Source of the DNA: Alphaproteobacteria bacterium | Lineage (GTDB): Bacteria > Pseudomonadota > Alphaproteobacteria > UBA8366 > GCA-2717185 | Length of the DNA stretch: 33,729 bases | Direction: 5' to 3' | Assembly (NCBI GenBank): GCA_028822585.1 | Contig: JAPKDL010000025.1 | Span: 1 to 33,729 of the forward strand | In this document: positions 24,625-33,671 of the stretch, piece after piece | Numbering within the stretch: position 1 is the first letter of the stretch | Layout of the letters: the number at the start of each line of letters is the position of its first letter | The notes under the pieces: model-generated | The model's database searches: none | What the model was told of the DNA's origin: nothing | Seen by the model: the letters and a program-made list of their open reading frames with translations, nothing else | Translations under genes and position numbers: made by a program

Positions 24625-26166
24625 ATGTATTATCCCGGCGCCCACGCGCAAACCCGGCCCAACCATCCTGCGGTCATCATCGCTGGCTCTAATGAAAGCA
24701 TTGATTACAAAACGTTGAATGATCGATCCAACCAGATTGCGCAATTGCTTCATCGTCAAGGATTCCGGCCTCGCGACCACATCGCCCTTTTCATGGAAAA
24801 CAATATCCGGTATTTCGAAATTATGTGGGCCGCCTTTCGGTCCGGCCTCGTCATCACGCCGATCAACAGATACCTCACCGCGGATGAGGCCGCGTATATC
24901 ATCAATGATTGCGGCGCCAAAGCGGTTTTCACCTCTGCCTATATGTCCGAGGTCGCGGTGGCGTTGCCCGCGCGGACACCCGAATGCCCCCTCCGATATA
25001 TCATTGACGGCACGTGCGACGGGTATGACGACTTGGATCAAGCCATGGAACTCTGCCCGGCGACGCCGCTGGCGGAGGAGCCTTTGGGGATGACCATGCT
25101 CTATAGTTCCGGCACGACGGGACAGCCCAAGGGCGTCATGAAACTTCTGCCGCCCAACCCGGTCACCAAAGGCGCCATAATACTGCCGAAATTGCACGCC
25201 TATGGCATGGATGAAAACTCGGTCTATTTGTCGCCGGCGCCGATTTATCATGCGGCCCCGCTTGGATACACCATGGGTGTTTTAAGTCTCGGCGGCACCG
25301 TCGTCATGACGCCGCGTTTCGACGCAGAAGACGCCCTGCGCTGCATCCAGGATTACAACATCACCCACAGCCAGTGGGTCCCGACCATGTTTATCCGCAT
25401 GTTAAAGCTACCCGATGACGCGCGGCGGCAATACGACCTCTCCAGTCATCAAGTGGCCATTCACGCCGCCGCGCCCTGCCCCATCGAAATTAAACGCCAG
25501 ATGATTGATTGGTGGGGCCCGATCATCCACGAATATTACGGCGGGTCGGAAGGCATTGGGTCGACGGCAATTGATTCCTATGAATGGCTTAAACGTCCCG
25601 GGTCCGTTGGCCGCGAACGCATTGGAAAAATTCGCATTTGTGACGATGCCGGGGATGAGGTCGAAACAGGCGAAACAGGCCTTATCTATTTCGAACATCC
25701 AAAAATGCCATTCGCCTATCATAACGACCCGGAAAAAACGCGCGGGGCGCAAAATCCGAAATTTCCCAATTGGTCGACCATGGGCGATGTGGGCTACGTG
25801 GATGCCCAAGATTTTTTATACCTGACCGACCGCAAGAGCTTCATGATCATTTCCGGCGGGGTGAACATCTATCCCCAAGCCATCGAAGACGCGCTGGTGT
25901 TGCATCCGAGCGTCGCCGACGCCGCCGTCATTGGCGTGCCGAATGAAGATTTCGGCGAAGAAGTGAAAGCCGTTGTGCAACTGATGTCTGGCGTCGAAAA
26001 ATCAGACGACCTTGCGTCAGATTTGATCGCATTTACACGTGAAAAAGTGGCTGCCTACATGGCGCCGCGATCGGTTGATTTCACACCCGAATTGCCGCGG
26101 CTTCCCACTGGGAAATTGTACAAACACAAATTGCGGGATCAGTATTGGCCGAAAAAAACGAAATGA
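24625..26166 (+). CDS. AMP-forming acyl-CoA synthetase / ligase
   Basis: A 513-residue ANL-superfamily enzyme that activates a carboxylic acid with ATP to an acyl-adenylate and then to the CoA thioester. Core motifs: P-loop-like YSSGTTGQPKGVM, APIYHAAPLG, YYGGSEGIGST, the GDVGYVD adenylate-binding aspartate, DRKSFMIISGGVNIYPQAIEDAL (hinge) and the C-terminal lysine segment LPRLPTGKLYKHKLR. The length is in the range of medium/aryl acyl-CoA ligases. The start MYYPGAHAQTRPNHPAV matches how these proteins begin. It faces the minus-strand operon across about 180 bases, and the enoyl-CoA hydratase follows within 50 bases. Substrate class is unknown; it is the likely entry step for the acyl-CoA pathway encoded here. 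Confidence 0.93.
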   Translation: MYYPGAHAQTRPNHPAVIIAGSNESIDYKTLNDRSNQIAQLLHRQGFRPRDHIALFMENNIRYFEIMWAAFRSGLVITPINRYLTADEAAYIINDCGAKAVFTSAYMSEVAVALPARTPECPLRYIIDGTCDGYDDLDQAMELCPATPLAEEPLGMTMLYSSGTTGQPKGVMKLLPPNPVTKGAIILPKLHAYGMDENSVYLSPAPIYHAAPLGYTMGVLSLGGTVVMTPRFDAEDALRCIQDYNITHSQWVPTMFIRMLKLPDDARRQYDLSSHQVAIHAAAPCPIEIKRQMIDWWGPIIHEYYGGSEGIGSTAIDSYEWLKRPGSVGRERIGKIRICDDAGDEVETGETGLIYFEHPKMPFAYHNDPEKTRGAQNPKFPNWSTMGDVGYVDAQDFLYLTDRKSFMIISGGVNIYPQAIEDALVLHPSVADAAVIGVPNEDFGEEVKAVVQLMSGVEKSDDLASDLIAFTREKVAAYMAPRSVDFTPELPRLPTGKLYKHKLRDQYWPKKTK

Positions 26167-26214
26167 TTTTGGCGCCCGCCCCACGACGTTCATTTTATGA
26201 ATCGGAAAAGAATG

Positions 26215-27009
26215 ATGAGTAGCAACCCCGTATTGTTCGAACTCAAAGATCGCGTGGCCGTCATCACGCTGAACCGACCCGCCCAGCGCAACGCCATGAA
26301 CCAGGAGGTGCGGGGTTTACTCATGGGTTATTTGCAGCGGGTTCGGGAAGATTCTGAAATTCGCGTCGGCGTCATCACCGGCGCCGGGGGTACATTCAGC
26401 GCAGGGGCGGACCTTAAAGAACGCGCGTCGGGCGGTGGCGCCCGGCCTCAAGATAATGCGCCCGCCACGGTGATCGAAGCAGATATTTCCACCCAATGGT
26501 CCACGATGAAAATGGAAAAGCCGATGATCGCCGCAATTGACGGGTATTGCTTGGCGGGTGGCATGGAATTGGCGTTGACCTGTGACATCAGGGTTTGTTC
26601 AACTGAGGCGCAGTTCGGTCTTCCCGAAATTGTGCGTGGATTTTTCCCCGGCGGCGGCGGTCCTCAGCGTCTGGCTCGAAGCATTCCCCAATCCATCGCC
26701 ATGGAAATCATCCTCACCGGCGACCGCATTGACGCCAAGACCGCATTGCGCGCAGGTATCGTGAGTCGTGTAACGCCTGTAGACGACTTGATGCCCACAG
26801 CCTTGAAACTCGCGACACGCATTGCCGGGCACGCCCCACTGGCGGTGCGGGCGGTCAAGGAGGTGGCATTGGCAGCAATGGACGAAACCTTTGATCAATC
26901 CATGCGACTGGGCGGCGCCTTGCGCTGGGTGGTCGGGCAAACCGACGATGCGAAAGAAGGCCCCCGCGCCTTCGTCGAAAAACGAGACGCCAATTATAAG
27001 GGCCAGTAG
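26215..27009 (+). CDS. Enoyl-CoA hydratase
   Basis: A 264-residue crotonase-family protein. The oxyanion-hole segment is FSAGADLKERA; the core is YCLAGGMELALTCDIRVCSTEAQFGLPEIVRGFFPGGGGPQRL with both catalytic glutamates (Glu118 and Glu138 from this start). TGDRIDAKTALRAGIVSRV completes the typical pattern, so water addition to a 2-enoyl-CoA is expected. ATG 26215 is favoured by GGAAAAGA just upstream; the ATGs at 26197 and 26212 are in frame as well. It follows the acyl-CoA ligase in the same direction with a gap of about 50 bases, so both are probably one operon. A minus-strand remnant gene ends 16 bases after the stop. Confidence 0.93.
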   Translation: MSSNPVLFELKDRVAVITLNRPAQRNAMNQEVRGLLMGYLQRVREDSEIRVGVITGAGGTFSAGADLKERASGGGARPQDNAPATVIEADISTQWSTMKMEKPMIAAIDGYCLAGGMELALTCDIRVCSTEAQFGLPEIVRGFFPGGGGPQRLARSIPQSIAMEIILTGDRIDAKTALRAGIVSRVTPVDDLMPTALKLATRIAGHAPLAVRAVKEVALAAMDETFDQSMRLGGALRWVVGQTDDAKEGPRAFVEKRDANYKGQ

Positions 27010-27025
27010 TGGCCTTCTTGAATTA

Positions 27026-27403
27026 TCACGTATCGATATAGGCGTATTTCTTGCCCTCTCGCACTGCCGTCGGCGGCGGGCGGCGGAGCGAACTGGCGAT
27101 CCAAGTTCGCGTCTCCGCAGGACCAATAACATCGTCGATCCCGCCGCCAGTTCCGGCGTTCACTGCACGAGCGGTCTCATAAGCTTGTTCGACGCGATCA
27201 TCGAATTCCTGACGCCGCGCCTCCGGATCTTCAATCGCCGCGAGTTCCTTGCGATGACCGAGCTTCACCGCGCCCTCGATGTTCATCCCAGCGTATTCCG
27301 CCGTCGGCCAGGCGACCGTGCGAATGCCTAGATCGCCTGCCGCGCGGGCGATACGAATGGCGATTTCACCACGATTGGCGATCAGCAGGGCGGAAATACT
27401 CAT
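27026..27403 (-). pseudogene. Internal-deletion remnant of a fused acyl-CoA carboxylase
   Basis: A 125-codon ORF joins two ends of a biotin-dependent carboxylase. Residues 1-31 (SALLIANRGEIAIRIARAAGDLGIRTVA) are the N-terminal nucleotide-binding start of biotin carboxylase. From residue 32 the text is the C-terminal end of a carboxyltransferase beta/alpha-type domain: WPTAEYAGMNIEGAVKLGHRKELAAIEDPEARR through GIDDVIGPAETRTWI. The rest of the carboxylase (most of BC, BCCP and CT, perhaps 3 kb) is missing. The junction is close to 27310. The reading frame and a GAGGG Shine-Dalgarno are preserved, so a short peptide could be made but cannot carboxylate. It lies on the minus strand between plus-strand acyl-CoA genes. 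An assembly collapse is an alternative explanation. Confidence 0.8.
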
Positions 27404-27588
27404 TGAGGGCCCTCGGGAGCGTTGAATTTAATGTGGAGAGCAGGTGGGGAATGGCACCACCGGGACGGTATCAGCCGCGCGAGCGCCAACCAATGTCTGT
27501 TTCCCTAAAATCGCTTGCCTCTTGCATTGGCGGTAAATTTAAGACGACATGAACCCATCGAACGTTTTGTTAGGTAAAGGCCCTCACA

Positions 27589-28788
27589 ATGGATATGAAC
27601 TTGTCGGCGGGAGACGACGCCTTTCGCGCTGATATGCGCGCCTTCCTGGCGGAAGCTGTCACGAACGACTTGAAAGACGCCGCCCGCAAACGCATCAGCC
27701 TATGGCAGGACATCGATTCCGCGATGGAGTGGCAACGCATTTTGCACGCCAAAGGCTGGGCCGCACCCGATTGGCCGGAAGAATACGGCGGCACCGGATG
27801 GACGTTGTCGCAGCGGCACATTTTCGCCCAGGAATGCACCCGCGCCGAAGCCCCGGCGCTTATTCCCATGAGCCTGAGAATGTGCGGTCCCATGTTGATC
27901 GGGTATGGCACAGACGCACAAAAAGCTCATTACCTGCCGCGAATTCTGAGCGGCGAAGATATCTGGTGTCAGGGCTATTCGGAACCCAGCGCCGGGTCGG
28001 ACCTCGCCTCGCTGGCGACCTCGGCCGTTTCGGACGGCGACGACTATATCGTCAACGGCGCCAAGATTTGGACCAGCTATGCGCAATACGCCAATATGAT
28101 GTTCGCCCTCGTCCGCACCTCGACCGAAGGCAAGAAACAGGAAGGCATTTCCTTTCTGCTCATCGACATGAAGGCGCCAGGCGTCACCGTCCAACCGATC
28201 ATCAACATCGCTAGCTCGCACGAACTCAACCATGTGTTTTTTGAAGACGTGCGCGTGCCCAAAGCAAACCGGGTTGGCGATGAAAATGACGGATGGTCGG
28301 TCGCCAAATATTTACTGGAATTTGAACGGTTCGCTATCGGGTCTGTCGAATTGCGCCGCAATTTGGGGCGCATTGAAGCGCTAGCCAAATTGACTCCGGT
28401 GGGCGGCGCGCCGCTGACTACGGAGTCCGGATTCCGCCTGCGTCTCGCGCGCCTGAAAATTGAGACGACCGCGATAGAAATATCGGAACAACGGGTATTG
28501 GCCAATCTAAGCGCCGGGAAACGACCCGGACCGGTCTCGTCGATGCTGAAGGCGGCGAGTTCGAACGTTTTGCAACAAGTCGACACCTTGGGCGTGGAAG
28601 TGGCGGGATATTACGCCGCGCCCTTTCAGCCCGAAGCGCTGGAACCAGGTGTCAACACGCCCCCAGTCGGGCCGGAACAAGCGATTTCCTTCGTCCCCAT
28701 GTATCTCAGCAATCGGGCGCGCACAATCGCGGGCGGATCGGCGGAAATCCAGCGAAGCATCGTCGCCAAGGTGATGCTGGGGTTGTGA
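27589..28788 (+). CDS. Acyl-CoA dehydrogenase
   Basis: A 399-residue FAD enzyme that introduces a double bond at C2-C3 of an acyl-CoA. The N-terminal helices contain WAAPDWPEEYGGTGW. The signature CQGYSEPSAGSDLASLAT is present, then IWTSYAQYANMMFALVRT in the beta domain and the C-terminal bundle ending RARTIAGGSAEIQRSIVAKVMLG. The usual end-loop glutamate (YEGT) reads IAGG, so the catalytic base is probably the one in the LLEFERFAIG helix, as in isovaleryl-type and steroid-type dehydrogenases; that is inferred. It lies in the plus-strand series, after a 185-base gap from the carboxylase remnant and 77 bases before the first CoA-transferase. Confidence 0.93.
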   Translation: MDMNLSAGDDAFRADMRAFLAEAVTNDLKDAARKRISLWQDIDSAMEWQRILHAKGWAAPDWPEEYGGTGWTLSQRHIFAQECTRAEAPALIPMSLRMCGPMLIGYGTDAQKAHYLPRILSGEDIWCQGYSEPSAGSDLASLATSAVSDGDDYIVNGAKIWTSYAQYANMMFALVRTSTEGKKQEGISFLLIDMKAPGVTVQPIINIASSHELNHVFFEDVRVPKANRVGDENDGWSVAKYLLEFERFAIGSVELRRNLGRIEALAKLTPVGGAPLTTESGFRLRLARLKIETTAIEISEQRVLANLSAGKRPGPVSSMLKAASSNVLQQVDTLGVEVAGYYAAPFQPEALEPGVNTPPVGPEQAISFVPMYLSNRARTIAGGSAEIQRSIVAKVMLGL

Positions 28789-28865
28789 CGCGAGATGGTC
28801 CACCCTTGTAAAGGCCGAGCGCCTATGGATCATAAACACTCCCCCACGACGAAGGACTCCCCCAC

Positions 28866-31304
28866 ATGAGCGCCCTGGACGGCATAAAGGTTATTGAATT
28901 CGGCGACGGCGTCGCGGTTGGTTATTGCGGCGCCTTGTTGGCGGCGTGCGGGGCGGAGGTCATTAAAGTAGAGCCGCCGAAAATTGGCGACTCAGCGCGC
29001 TACCTGCCGCCCTTTGCCGAATATGGCACAGCGCCTGAGTCCAGCGGCCTGAACGCATTTTTGAGCGCAGGGAAGTCCAGCGTCGTCCTTGATCTCACCA
29101 CGCCAGATGGTGCGGGAGCGGCCCAGCAGCTCGCCAGCGGCGCGGATATTGTTCTGGAAGCGATGGGGCCCGGCAACGCCGACGCCTTGGGGCTGGGGTT
29201 TAAAACGCTATCCATTCACAACCCTCAGCTCATCATGGCAGCGTTAAGTTGGTTTGGTAACGACGGCGCGCGGCGCGACTGGGCCGCCAGCGACGCTGTT
29301 GTCCAAGCGCTTGCCGGGTTCATTTATCCGATTGGCCAAGCGGAAGGCCCGCCGATTATCCCCGGTGGCTATAATGCGCAGATCACCGGGGGCCTGACCG
29401 CTTTTATCGCGGTGACAGCGGCGCTGATTGGCCGCCATACCGGCGATGATGGCGTTCTCATCGACCAATCGATATTAGAAGCGCAAACCGCATACACCGA
29501 AGCCGCTGGGGTCCGCGTCGCCTATGACGGTCCACCATCGGTGCGCAAAGGCATCAACAAATTCACGCCGACCTTCCCACAAACCATCTATCCGGCCTCG
29601 GACGGTTGGATAGGCGTTACCGCGTTGACGCCCGCGCAATGGCGGTCCTGTTGCGACCTGGTGGGCGCGCCTGAACTGTTCAACGACCCCCGCTTTCGCT
29701 CCTCGGAAGAACGCAGTAATAACGCAGACACGCTTGATGACCTTCTCATTCCCCTATTCGCCAAACGGCCCGCGCTGGAATGGTTCCACGACGCCCAGGC
29801 GCGCCGCGTCCCCTTCGCGTTGGTACCGACGATGGCGGAGCTTGCAACCCTGGACCATTTTCAAGAACGCGGCGTGGTGGCCCGGTTTGAACACCCCGAT
29901 CTAGGCGTATTTTCCGCCCCCGTGATCCCGTGGAAATTGGCCGGAACACCCTTGAAACAAGGCGGCGTGGCGCCCCGGCTTGGCCAGCACACCAAACACG
30001 TTCTGGGGAGCTTCAACGATCAAGAAACAGTGCAGCGCGATAACCCAAAGGGAAATCCGCATACAGAGGGACCATCGCCCCTTCGCGATGTTCGAATTGT
30101 CGATCTCACCATGGGCTGGTCAGGCCCGTTGGCGACCCGTCATCTGGCCGATATGGGCGCGGAGGTCGTTAAGATCGAAGCCTGCCAGCACCCCGATTGG
30201 TGGCGCGGATGGGAACACACGGCGGAGTCGCTGGCGACACAGGCGCATGAGAAAAGCCCTACTTTCAATCAGGTGAACCGGAACAAACTTGGCGTCGCGA
30301 TCAACCTAACCCAGCCGGAAGGCCGTGCATTGGTGCTCAAACTCGTGGCACGCGCCGACGCAGTGATCGAAAATCAGGCAACCGGTGTGATGGCTAAGCT
30401 TGGCTTGTCGTTTGAGGAATTAAAATCAGTAAACCCGGACATCATTATGCTTTCGCTGCCCGCGTTCGGTGCCGTGGGACCTTGGTCCGGGTATCGCGGT
30501 TATGGGTCGACGGTCGAACATGGTGCCGGTCTGCCCTACCTGACCGGAGACCCTGACGGGCCCCCGATTCAAACCCATGTCGCCTATGGCGATGCTTGTG
30601 GCGGCATGAATGCGGCGGCGGCGTTGCTGGTCGCTCTGTTCCACCGCAAACGCACAGGAAAGGGGCAACGAATTGAAATTTCTCAGGTCGAATGCATGTT
30701 GCAGCTTGGTGTCCATGGCGGAATCGCCCAGGGGCTTAACGGCGCGCCACCAACGCGAACCGGCAATCGGCATCCTGTGTTTACGCCGCATGGTTGTTTC
30801 GCCTGCGCCGAATCGGATACATGGCTGGTGCTCGCGCTCACCGAAGACTCCCAATGGCCCGCCCTCTGCAATGTAATCGGACAGCCGGGCCTTGGAACCG
30901 ACGCCGCGCTGGCGACGGCAGACGGCAGACGGGCGCGCCAAGACGACATAGAAGGCGCCATCACTGAGTGGTGCGACGGTGTTGACGCGGGTGTCGCTAT
31001 GGAAGCCATGCAACAAGCTGGTGTCCCCGCTGGCACCGTGCGACGGCCGACGGAATTGCTGCATGACCCAGCCTATGTGGAGCGCGGCTTTTGGTTGGAG
31101 GTGGACCGGGCCCATGTCGGGCCGAAACCGCACCCGCTGACACCGTGGCGGATGAACGGACAACGCGGCCCCATTCGCGCGCCTGCGCCCCTGTTGGGAG
31201 AACACAATAGAATGGTGCTTCATGACATTCTTGGCATGACAGACGATGAAATCGCGGATCTGGAAGCATCCCGAATTATTGGTGATCAACCCATCGCCAG
31301 TTAA
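28866..31304 (+). CDS. Tandem-domain CaiB/BaiF (class III) CoA-transferase
   Basis: An 812-residue protein made of two class III CoA-transferase domains. Domain 1 begins LDGIKVIEFGDGVAVGYCGALLAACGAEVIKVEPP; domain 2 begins at about residue 405 with DVRIVDLTMGWSGPLATRHLADMGAEVVKIE. At the position of the catalytic Asp of formyl-CoA transferase the sequences read IDQSILE (Glu205) and IEISQVE (Glu609), so both domains carry Glu. Such enzymes move CoA between carboxylates or racemise 2-methylacyl-CoA, and normally dimerise as interlocked rings; a tandem fusion can supply both halves. AAGGA lies upstream of the ATG. It is followed by a second double-domain paralogue 105 bases later. Confidence 0.9.
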   Translation: MSALDGIKVIEFGDGVAVGYCGALLAACGAEVIKVEPPKIGDSARYLPPFAEYGTAPESSGLNAFLSAGKSSVVLDLTTPDGAGAAQQLASGADIVLEAMGPGNADALGLGFKTLSIHNPQLIMAALSWFGNDGARRDWAASDAVVQALAGFIYPIGQAEGPPIIPGGYNAQITGGLTAFIAVTAALIGRHTGDDGVLIDQSILEAQTAYTEAAGVRVAYDGPPSVRKGINKFTPTFPQTIYPASDGWIGVTALTPAQWRSCCDLVGAPELFNDPRFRSSEERSNNADTLDDLLIPLFAKRPALEWFHDAQARRVPFALVPTMAELATLDHFQERGVVARFEHPDLGVFSAPVIPWKLAGTPLKQGGVAPRLGQHTKHVLGSFNDQETVQRDNPKGNPHTEGPSPLRDVRIVDLTMGWSGPLATRHLADMGAEVVKIEACQHPDWWRGWEHTAESLATQAHEKSPTFNQVNRNKLGVAINLTQPEGRALVLKLVARADAVIENQATGVMAKLGLSFEELKSVNPDIIMLSLPAFGAVGPWSGYRGYGSTVEHGAGLPYLTGDPDGPPIQTHVAYGDACGGMNAAAALLVALFHRKRTGKGQRIEISQVECMLQLGVHGGIAQGLNGAPPTRTGNRHPVFTPHGCFACAESDTWLVLALTEDSQWPALCNVIGQPGLGTDAALATADGRRARQDDIEGAITEWCDGVDAGVAMEAMQQAGVPAGTVRRPTELLHDPAYVERGFWLEVDRAHVGPKPHPLTPWRMNGQRGPIRAPAPLLGEHNRMVLHDILGMTDDEIADLEASRIIGDQPIAS

Positions 31305-31409
31305 TGAGGCGTTGAATGATACGCTGATCATAGCATTGCCCCGCAGGCCTAATTCCGGCACCTTTGTCCAGACATAATTACTGATTCCGAAATTTGGTGG
31401 AGGAAAGCC

Positions 31410-33671
31410 ATGTCCAGTGTTCTTGAAGGTGTTCGCGTCATCGATTTTGGCCAATATATCGCCGGGCCGTTATTAGGAATGTTGCTGGCCGACCAGGGCG
31501 CAGACGTCATTCGCGTGGAGCGCCCGGACGGCCCATCAATGGACACACCAGCCAACGCGACCTGGAACCGGGGCAAGCGTAGCATCACATTAGATTTGAA
31601 AAACGCGGAAGACGCCGCCACCGCGAAAAAGCTTATGGCGTCCACCGATGTGGTTATTGAAAATTTTCGACCCGGTGTGATGGACCGATTAGGTTTAGCA
31701 TACGATGCCATCGCGGCCCCGCAACTGATCTATTGTTCGTTACCCGGCTTTGCCGCCGATGACCCGCGCGCCGCCATGCCCGCCTATGAAGGTGTTGTCG
31801 CCGCCGCCGCTGCGACCTATTTTCCCCGCGATGACGGCGAAAGCGACCCCATTTACACCGCCATTCCCATCGCATCATGCTACGCTGCGTTTCAATCCGC
31901 TGTCGCCATCACAATGGCGCTTCTGGCCCGAGGGCGCGATGGTGCAGGCCAGCGCATCGAAACACCAATGTTTGACGCCTTGTTCCCCTCGCTAGGGTCA
32001 CGAGGACATAAGGTGCACGACCCTAAATTCAAAGGACCCTCGCGGCGCGGCATCTGGGGGCTGCAATATGAATGCAAGGATGGACGCTGGCTGCAATTCC
32101 ACGGCTTTGGGAACCAGAATTTCGCATCATTTGCCGACGCTGCAGGCATTTCCGACTGGGATGACGGTTTGTTGGATTTGCAAACAATCATGCATGACCC
32201 TGCGTTACGCAAACAACACGAAGCGCGCGCCCGTGAGTTGTTCAAAACACGAACCGCGCAGGAATGGGAAGACTTGATCGCGGGCGCCGGGAGTGAAGGA
32301 GCTATGTGCCGCACCAGCGCCGAATGGTTTGATCACCCACACGCGTGGGGGTCTGAAATGATACTCGAAGTCGACGACCCGAACTTTGGCAAAATGCTGC
32401 AACCGGGCGTGAACGCGCGCCTGTCGAAATCGCCGGGTCGTGTACGCGGCCCGGCTCCTAAACCCGACCAGCACCGCGCGAAAATTTTGCAAGAGATAGA
32501 AACCGCGCAACCGATGGCACCGGGTGAAAATTTGGAAGCCCAATTGAAGTCGGCGTTACAAGGCGTCAAAGTTTTGGATTTGTGTATTATTTTGGCGGGG
32601 CCGACTTGCGGTCGGACACTGGCGGAATTTGGTGCCGACGTCATCAAAATCGACAGCCCGACACGCGCCGCCGTCGCCTCACATAACGATGTAAACCGGG
32701 CGAAGAAAAGCATCGTGCTGGATTTAAAGTCAGATGAAGGGAAAGAAATTTTCTGGCGCATGGTCGAAGACGCCGATGTCATTTGCCAGAACTACCGCGC
32801 CGGTAAAATCGCGGCGCTGGGTCTTGGGTACGACGAAGTTATTAAACGCAGACCTGACATCGTATATGCATCGATGAACGCCTATGGCCATGTGGGCCCT
32901 TGGGCGTTGCGCCCCGGACATGAACAATTCGCTCAAGCCTGCACTGGCATGCAGCTGCGACACGGCGGCGAACGGCCCCGGCTTCAACCCAACCCGGTGA
33001 ATGATTACGGCACCGGGTTCATGGGCGCTTACGCGGTCGCGCTCGCCCTGTTTCACAAGCAACGCACTGGCGAAGGGCAGCATGTGGACACCGCGCTGGC
33101 CTATACCGCCATGACGCTGCAATCACCATTTATGCAAGACTACAACGGCAAAATTTGGGACGAACCCACTGGACGAGACAGCCGAGGGTCAAGTCCACTG
33201 CACCGGGCCTATGAAGCCAAGGACGGATGGGTGTTTATCGGCACGCGGGACACCGCAGCGTTCGCGGGGGTGAAAGGTTTGTCCGACATGGCGAACCTAC
33301 AAGGTGCCGCCCTGGAACAGGCCCTGCAGGACCGGTTCCGAACTGACGCGGTTGCAGCGTGGGTGACCCAGTTGACAGCGGTAGGCGTCAGCGCGCATCG
33401 CTGCGTGGTCGATATTGACGAGCTGATGCAGGATCCCTATGTCATCGCCAACAACCTGAGCGCCACACGCCCGCACGCCTTTTTGGGCGACGTCACCACG
33501 ACCGGCCCCGCACCGCGATTGTCCCGGACACCCGTTCGCTTGGGCGACCCAGCATCCGAACCTGGTGCCGACGCCGTAGAAATATTAACCGGCATCGGCC
33601 GCGCCGATGATTTCAATCGGCTGGTGGAATCAGGGATTGTGAAAGTCGACGGCATTCGAGCCGGTTGGTGA
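31410..33671 (+). CDS. Tandem-domain CaiB/BaiF (class III) CoA-transferase with one degenerate site
   Basis: A 753-residue protein with two class III CoA-transferase domains. Domain 1 starts LEGVRVIDFGQYIAGPLLGMLLADQGADVIRVERP; domain 2 from about residue 383 starts LQGVKVLDLCIILAGPTCGRTLAEFGADVIKID. At the catalytic position domain 1 has Asp189 in IETPMFDALF, while domain 2 has Tyr565 in VDTALAYTAM, so the second site is likely inactive. Domain 1 is slightly shorter than usual. A strong GGAGG Shine-Dalgarno precedes the ATG. The pair with the preceding gene suggests duplication with divergence; the substrate is unknown. The remaining 58 bases of the window after the stop are AT-rich and hold nothing recognisable. 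Confidence 0.9.
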   Translation: MSSVLEGVRVIDFGQYIAGPLLGMLLADQGADVIRVERPDGPSMDTPANATWNRGKRSITLDLKNAEDAATAKKLMASTDVVIENFRPGVMDRLGLAYDAIAAPQLIYCSLPGFAADDPRAAMPAYEGVVAAAAATYFPRDDGESDPIYTAIPIASCYAAFQSAVAITMALLARGRDGAGQRIETPMFDALFPSLGSRGHKVHDPKFKGPSRRGIWGLQYECKDGRWLQFHGFGNQNFASFADAAGISDWDDGLLDLQTIMHDPALRKQHEARARELFKTRTAQEWEDLIAGAGSEGAMCRTSAEWFDHPHAWGSEMILEVDDPNFGKMLQPGVNARLSKSPGRVRGPAPKPDQHRAKILQEIETAQPMAPGENLEAQLKSALQGVKVLDLCIILAGPTCGRTLAEFGADVIKIDSPTRAAVASHNDVNRAKKSIVLDLKSDEGKEIFWRMVEDADVICQNYRAGKIAALGLGYDEVIKRRPDIVYASMNAYGHVGPWALRPGHEQFAQACTGMQLRHGGERPRLQPNPVNDYGTGFMGAYAVALALFHKQRTGEGQHVDTALAYTAMTLQSPFMQDYNGKIWDEPTGRDSRGSSPLHRAYEAKDGWVFIGTRDTAAFAGVKGLSDMANLQGAALEQALQDRFRTDAVAAWVTQLTAVGVSAHRCVVDIDELMQDPYVIANNLSATRPHAFLGDVTTTGPAPRLSRTPVRLGDPASEPGADAVEILTGIGRADDFNRLVESGIVKVDGIRAGW

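Noticed and set aside
24478-25251. 257-codon minus-strand ORF over the acyl-CoA ligase start
   Set aside because: Antisense to clear ligase sequence; no domain or sensible N-terminus seen.
30426-31454. 342-codon minus-strand ORF across the first CoA-transferase
   Set aside because: It runs antisense to the well-supported CoA-transferase, has no recognisable domain and a basic, low-complexity composition; it is a shadow of GC-rich coding.
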